From Arcobacter roscoffensis (GTDB lineage: Bacteria > Campylobacterota > Campylobacteria > Campylobacterales > Arcobacteraceae), in NCBI RefSeq assembly GCF_024267655.1, contig NZ_CP100595.1:2232001-2296000 (forward strand): 64,000 bases of DNA, read 5' to 3'. This document shows positions 64,000 through 64,000 of this stretch, piece by piece. How positions within the stretch are numbered: the first letter of the stretch is position 1; each line of letters begins with the position of its first letter. Below the pieces are notes generated by a model. That model worked only from the letters and a program-made list of their open reading frames with translations. It did no database searches and was not told where the DNA came from. The position numbers and the translations under genes are program-made.

Positions 64000-64000
64000 A

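Overview
The window is AT-rich bacterial chromosome. Its gene content points to the Campylobacterota, most likely the Arcobacteraceae (Arcobacter in the broad sense). The signs are histidine kinases with the H-box 'NIAHQWRQPL', OmpR-type regulators, a mixed tRNA array, a kdsA-ribH-nusB-pyrF string and a DUF6394-like gene. This assignment rests on recognising families, not on a database search.

Layout. 1-6114 (+): tail of a response regulator, a phage-type family B DNA polymerase, and a tesA / ABC ATPase / ABC permease operon. 6125-13440 (-): a variable, defence-island-like stretch. It holds a truncated relB with its operator, a truncated PD-(D/E)XK nuclease gene, and a tight five-gene operon read from 13287 down to 7109 (radical SAM protein, dGTPase, unknown 230-aa protein, DUF2779 bipartite nuclease, membrane-anchored charged-helix protein). 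A decayed C-terminal piece of sbcC abuts the operon start. 13697-19503: an alanine-use module (ridA, dadA, AGCS symporter, alr) on the minus strand with a divergent YheO-like regulator and two small genes. 19514-21735: azlCD, an AraC regulator and a small membrane protein.

21749-25642: a Cache-type histidine kinase diverges from a response regulator whose operon continues into a secreted small protein and a subtilisin-like lipoprotein. 25663-32270: EI24 protein, a radical SAM/SPASM protein whose cluster motif precedes any ATG, several unknown genes, DsrE-like, MerR-like and TPR proteins, and an MDR oxidoreductase. 32386-37429: ProXWV-type betaine uptake opposite a BCCT transporter. 37450-46457: PhnD-like binding protein overlapping a histidine kinase, NUDIX protein, two GGDEF diguanylate cyclases, and ten tRNA genes on the minus strand.

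46447-53584 (-): a long probable operon (DMT transporter, GltB-like FMN protein, DUF6394-like protein, K+ channel, kdsA, ribH, nusB, pyrF). 53710-56810 (+): murA, a degenerate ferredoxin/HdrB-like fusion and a degenerate HNH protein. 56805-64000 (-): a type II secretion operon read L-M-N-C-D-E-I-J, ending with an SH3-domain protein; the L gene runs off the right edge.

The best candidate for an undescribed system is the five-gene operon at 7109-13287. It combines nucleotide-pool (dGTPase), radical-chemistry and nuclease functions among remnants of toxin-antitoxin and nuclease genes. No CRISPR array, transposase, prophage module or replication origin was seen.
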